Assembly (NCBI GenBank): GCA_015056155.1
Contig: SVGU01000015.1
Location: forward strand, 1 to 45,046
Reading direction: 5' to 3'
DNA: 45,046 nucleotides
Source: Clostridiales bacterium
Lineage (GTDB): Bacteria; Bacillota; Clostridia; Christensenellales; Aristaeellaceae
Shown here: piece by piece, positions 42,328 through 45,046 of the stretch
Numbering within the stretch: the stretch's first letter is position 1
Layout of the letters: every line of letters begins with the position of its first letter
Made by a program: the position numbers and the translations under genes
The notes under the pieces: generated by a model
Told to the model about the DNA's origin: nothing
The model's input: only the letters and a program-made list of their open reading frames with translations
Database searches by the model: none

Positions 42328-43863
42328 TTAGTCCTCTCCTCTCGTGGTGGGGTTGAATGCATCGCGCAGACCGTTGCCAAAGAGGTTGAAGGAGATCATC
42401 AGCAGCGAGAAGAACAGCGCAGGGAACAGCATCGCATGGGGGGAGGAGGTCATGGCCGTCTGGCCCTGGCTCATCAGCTCGCCAATGCTGGTGCCGACCA
42501 GCTCGGACAGGTTGACAATGCCCAGATAGGTCATGGAAGTCTCGGAGGAGATGACGCCGGGGATGACCAGCGCGCAGCTGGTGACGATGGTACCCAGCGA
42601 GTTGGGGAAGATGTGGCGGAACATCAGACGCCAGTCGGAGGCGCCCAGCGTGCGGGCCGCCAGCACGTACTCCTGGCCCTTGAAGCGGTAGAACTGCTTA
42701 CGGGTCAGGGCGGACATGCCGATCCAGCCTGTCATGACGAAGGCGAACAGGAAGGACGGGACAGTACCCACCTTCTGCGCCAGATGCAGCTGGAACAGGG
42801 TCGCCGCAACGGTGAAGGGAATGCCGGACAGGATATCCGCGATACGGTCCATGACCAGGTCGGTCGTGCCGCCGTAGTAGCCCTGGATGGCGCCGTAGAT
42901 CGCGCCGATGGTCAGGTTGATGGCGGAAACGAGAACGGCGAAGACCAGGGAGAAGCGGCCGCCCATGCCGATGGCACAGAACATGTCCTGACCCTTGGCG
43001 TTGGTGCCCATGAGATAGGTGGGCTCCAGACCGTTGTTGATGTAGGTGTAATAGTTGTAGTAATTCACGCGGCACTGCACGGCGCCGGACTTGCGGGCGC
43101 TGTAAATGTAGCTGCCGTCGTCGCCGGCGATGCGCAGGGAGTTGTACTCCGCGCCCTCGATGCTCTTGTTGGTGGAGTACGCGGGGATGAAGTTGCCGTT
43201 GTCGTCCTTGTCGGCCTCACCCTTGGCGTTCTTCACCTTGTACCAGAGGTTGGGGTTGTTGGTGATATCCTTGATGTCCTTGGTCTCGACCCACGGGAAG
43301 ATCACCTGGATGCCGGTCTCATTCTGCCAGGCCTGGATCTTGTTGAAATCGTCATAGCTCAGGGTCAGGTAGATGTTGCCGGTCTCGTAGTAGTTGTTGT
43401 TGCGCAGGGTGTAGCTGTGGGTCTCCACCATCTTGCCGCGCTGCTTCACGGTGCGGACCGTGTCGCTGACGATCTCGATGACGGGATCCATGCCGGTCTC
43501 CTGGGCGATGCCCCTCCAGTAATCCATGGAGGCGTCGTTCTGGCTGGTGCGGGTGATGCCGCCGTCCAGAATGCCCAGCTTCTTCTCCGCAACGCTGCGC
43601 ACGAACGGCGGATGGTTCATGTACAGCTTGTCCATGTGCTTGACCTGGTAGGGAGAGAGGATCGGGGACACGATGACGAAGAGCACCAGCAGCAGAATGA
43701 TATATGCCGCCACAACGGAAGACTTGTTCTTCTTGAAGCGCAGCATGGCGTCTGCCATATAGCCGCGCGCCTTGGTTTCCAGTTTCTTATCCTTCAGCTC
43801 CGCATCCAGCTGCGCAAAGGCGAATTTCTCTTGCGGAATGTGCTGATACTGGTTATTTGCCAT
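42328..43863 (-). CDS. oppC: Oligopeptide ABC transporter permease OppC with large extracellular loop
   Basis: A 511-aa permease; usual OppC is about 300 aa. ATG 43863 follows AAAGGATG. Order: N-terminal cytoplasmic tail (1-48), TM1 (about 50-75, SVVAAYIILLLVLFVIVSPIL), an outside segment of about 225 residues, then TM2 near 303-325 (FSLVFAVLVSAINLTIGAIYG) and the remaining helices with the EAA-type loop YVLAARTLGASDWRLMFRHIFPN. The outside segment has beta-rich stretches (VETHSYTLRNNNYYETG, SYIYSARKSGAVQCRVNYYN) and ends with the normal YLMGTNAKGQDMF found before TM2. The insertion therefore replaces the usual short loop and faces the substrate-binding side. Confidence 0.93.
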   Translation of the reverse strand: MANNQYQHIPQEKFAFAQLDAELKDKKLETKARGYMADAMLRFKKNKSSVVAAYIILLLVLFVIVSPILSPYQVKHMDKLYMNHPPFVRSVAEKKLGILDGGITRTSQNDASMDYWRGIAQETGMDPVIEIVSDTVRTVKQRGKMVETHSYTLRNNNYYETGNIYLTLSYDDFNKIQAWQNETGIQVIFPWVETKDIKDITNNPNLWYKVKNAKGEADKDDNGNFIPAYSTNKSIEGAEYNSLRIAGDDGSYIYSARKSGAVQCRVNYYNYYTYINNGLEPTYLMGTNAKGQDMFCAIGMGGRFSLVFAVLVSAINLTIGAIYGAIQGYYGGTTDLVMDRIADILSGIPFTVAATLFQLHLAQKVGTVPSFLFAFVMTGWIGMSALTRKQFYRFKGQEYVLAARTLGASDWRLMFRHIFPNSLGTIVTSCALVIPGVISSETSMTYLGIVNLSELVGTSIGELMSQGQTAMTSSPHAMLFPALFFSLLMISFNLFGNGLRDAFNPTTRGED

Positions 43864-43887
43864 GTTCTTACATCCTTTCCGTCAAGA

Positions 43888-44847
43888 TTACTTCTTGGAG
43901 CCCATGCGGATACGGGGATCAATGAAGCCGTAGGAGATATCCATAACGATGCTGGCCAGCAGACCGACGGCGGTATAGAACACCGTCAGCATCATAAAGA
44001 TGTTGTAGTCGCGGCCGTTGATGGAGTTGAGGTACAGACCGCCGATGCCGGGCACGGCGAAGATCTTCTCGATGACCAGGGAGCCGCTCATGATGCCGAT
44101 GAAGTTGGAGAAGATGGCCGGCAGAATAACGACCATGCAGTTCTTCATCGCGTGGCGGATGGTGGCCTGACGGCGGGTCAGACCCTTGGTGCGCGCCAGC
44201 AGCATGAACTCGCTCGTCAGCACCTCGGTCAGCTCCGCACGGGTGGTGCGGGTGAAGCCGGCGATGGTGCCGAAGGACAGGCTCAGGGTAGGCGGCAGCA
44301 TGGACTTGAACACCGCCCAGTCCAGATAGGAGCGGCCCTCAAGGGACTCGACCAGCGCAGGCAGCCAGCCGAGCTTGAAATACAGGAAATACTGGATCAG
44401 GAACGCGTACACGAAGGAGGGCACCGAAATGACCACCATCGTCAGGGTAGAGATGGAGTGGTCGATCCAGGTGTTCTTCTTCAGCGCCGCGAAGATGCCC
44501 AGCGCGATGCCGATCGGGATGCTCAGGATGATCGAATAGAAATTGATGATCATGGTCGCGGGCAGCTTGGAGATAAACATCTTCGCCACGTCCTGACCAA
44601 AGTACAGCTTATCCGACACGCCCCAGTCGAACCTCGTAAAGATGTTCTTCAGGAAGATGCCGAACTGCACCAGATAGGGCTTGTTGTAGCCGAACGCCTC
44701 GCGCTGCGCCAGCACGACGGCAGTATGCGGATCCTCCGGCGGCAGCTCCACCGGGGGCAGCATTCTCACAAGAACGAAGCACATGCAGGTGATGATCAGC
44801 AGGGTCATCAGCATCAGCGCCAGTCGTTGCAGGGTATACTTGAACAT
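43888..44847 (-). CDS. oppB: Oligopeptide ABC transporter permease OppB
   Basis: A 319-aa permease and first visible gene of the operon. ATG 44847 is preferred: AGGAAGGA lies nine bases before it and would abut the alternative TTG at 44856. TM1 covers about 8-30 (LALMLMTLLIITCMCFVLV) followed by the family phrase RMLPP, then WGVSDKLYFGQDVAKM and five more helices. The cytoplasmic EAA-like loop reads EFMLLARTKGLTRRQATIRHAMKN. The C-terminus FIDPRIRMG is typical. Length is normal, unlike OppC and OppD. No OppA binding-protein gene is present in the window; it could lie to the right or elsewhere. Confidence 0.94.
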   Translation of the reverse strand: MFKYTLQRLALMLMTLLIITCMCFVLVRMLPPVELPPEDPHTAVVLAQREAFGYNKPYLVQFGIFLKNIFTRFDWGVSDKLYFGQDVAKMFISKLPATMIINFYSIILSIPIGIALGIFAALKKNTWIDHSISTLTMVVISVPSFVYAFLIQYFLYFKLGWLPALVESLEGRSYLDWAVFKSMLPPTLSLSFGTIAGFTRTTRAELTEVLTSEFMLLARTKGLTRRQATIRHAMKNCMVVILPAIFSNFIGIMSGSLVIEKIFAVPGIGGLYLNSINGRDYNIFMMLTVFYTAVGLLASIVMDISYGFIDPRIRMGSKK

Positions 44848-44935
44848 GGGCGTCAATCCTTCCTATTGCCAGTCGAATGACTCGCACGATCTTTCGCGCC
44901 CATGCTGTGAACGGTTGCTTCCACAATCGCACGGG

Positions 44936-44996
44936 CAATCTGCTTTTTTGGCTGTAATCTGCATTTTTCGCATTTACAGCCAAAAAAACAGATTCT
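44936..44996. promoter_or_regulatory. Long inverted repeat upstream of oppB
   Basis: Fourteen perfect pairs, TTTTTTGGCTGTAA (44944-44957) with TTACAGCCAAAAAA (44974-44987), continue after one mismatch through AATCTG (44937-44942) / CAGATT (44989-44994). The 16-base loop is AT-rich. It lies about 90 bases upstream of the oppB start and may be an operator or an attenuator-like structure, or a terminator for a gene beyond the window. Confidence 0.6.
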
Positions 44997-45014
44997 TCCT
45001 TTAGGCAACCAAAG

Positions 45015-45044
45015 GGTATACCGGGATTTGACCCCCGGTATACC
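45015..45044. repeat. Inverted repeat GGTATACCGGG at the window edge
   Basis: Perfect 11-base arms 45015-45025 and 45034-45044 with an 8-base spacer. The half-site GGTATACC is itself a palindrome. No T-run follows in either direction, so a protein-binding site is more likely than a terminator. The gap from 44848 to the edge holds no gene. Confidence 0.6.
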
Positions 45045-45046
45045 GC

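Overview
The window comes from a GC-rich, Gram-positive-type anaerobe of the class Clostridia, probably a gut or rumen lineage (Christensenellales or Oscillospirales-like). This rests on gene content: sugar ABC clusters with DUF5696, Yip1 and NHL genes, membrane-bound AraC regulators, UPF0340, Opp transporters with enlarged subunits, a BspA-type surface kinase, and strong GGAGG ribosome sites with 17-bp-spaced sigma-A promoters. The exact lineage is inference. No rRNA, tRNA, CRISPR array, transposase or phage gene was recognised.

Layout. (1) 1-11167, minus strand: one long operon for import of an unknown oligosaccharide. It holds a 974-aa solute-binding protein, a permease pair, an NHL/TPR membrane protein, a Yip1-family protein, a DUF5696 secreted protein and a second permease pair. 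The last permease runs off the left edge. No ATPase is present, so a shared MsmK-type ATPase elsewhere is implied. (2) 11472-13628, plus: a divergent membrane-anchored AraC regulator. (3) 13833-15971: a secreted three-part protein (discoidin-like, PIG-L deacetylase, NAGPA-type phosphodiester glycosidase), followed by a repeat-filled gap. (4) 16596-23633, plus: an RsiV-like exported protein, an FtsK/SpoIIIE translocase with a very long linker, and a tightly packed trio (Mbeg1-like hydrolase, UPF0340 protein, small membrane protein). (5) 23690-25362, minus: LURP-one-related protein and an EAL phosphodiesterase with a PAS-like tail. (6) 25444-31745: alpha-xylosidase (GH31) and alpha-L-fucosidase (GH29) divergent from a GH3 beta-glycosidase, a set suited to xyloglucan side-chain and backbone removal. 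(7) 31883-36575, plus: an alpha/beta hydrolase and a 1221-aa transmembrane Ser/Thr kinase with zinc-ribbon, leucine-rich repeats and Cys-rich repeats. (8) 36635-38956, minus: pyridoxal kinase, a repeat cluster, RidA and a DUF3899 protein. (9) 39035-44847, minus: an oligopeptide transporter oppBCDF in which OppC and OppD carry large insertions.

The most unusual material is a three-hairpin intergenic element found at 16.35-16.53 kb (one copy) and 37.58-38.12 kb (three copies of 169 bp). Its stems differ between loci by matching changes while one loop (CCTCC) stays constant, and one copy supplies the last codons of ridA. Other candidates are the enlarged Opp subunits, the kinase/LRR/Cys-repeat receptor, and the PIG-L/NAGPA fusion beside the sugar operon.
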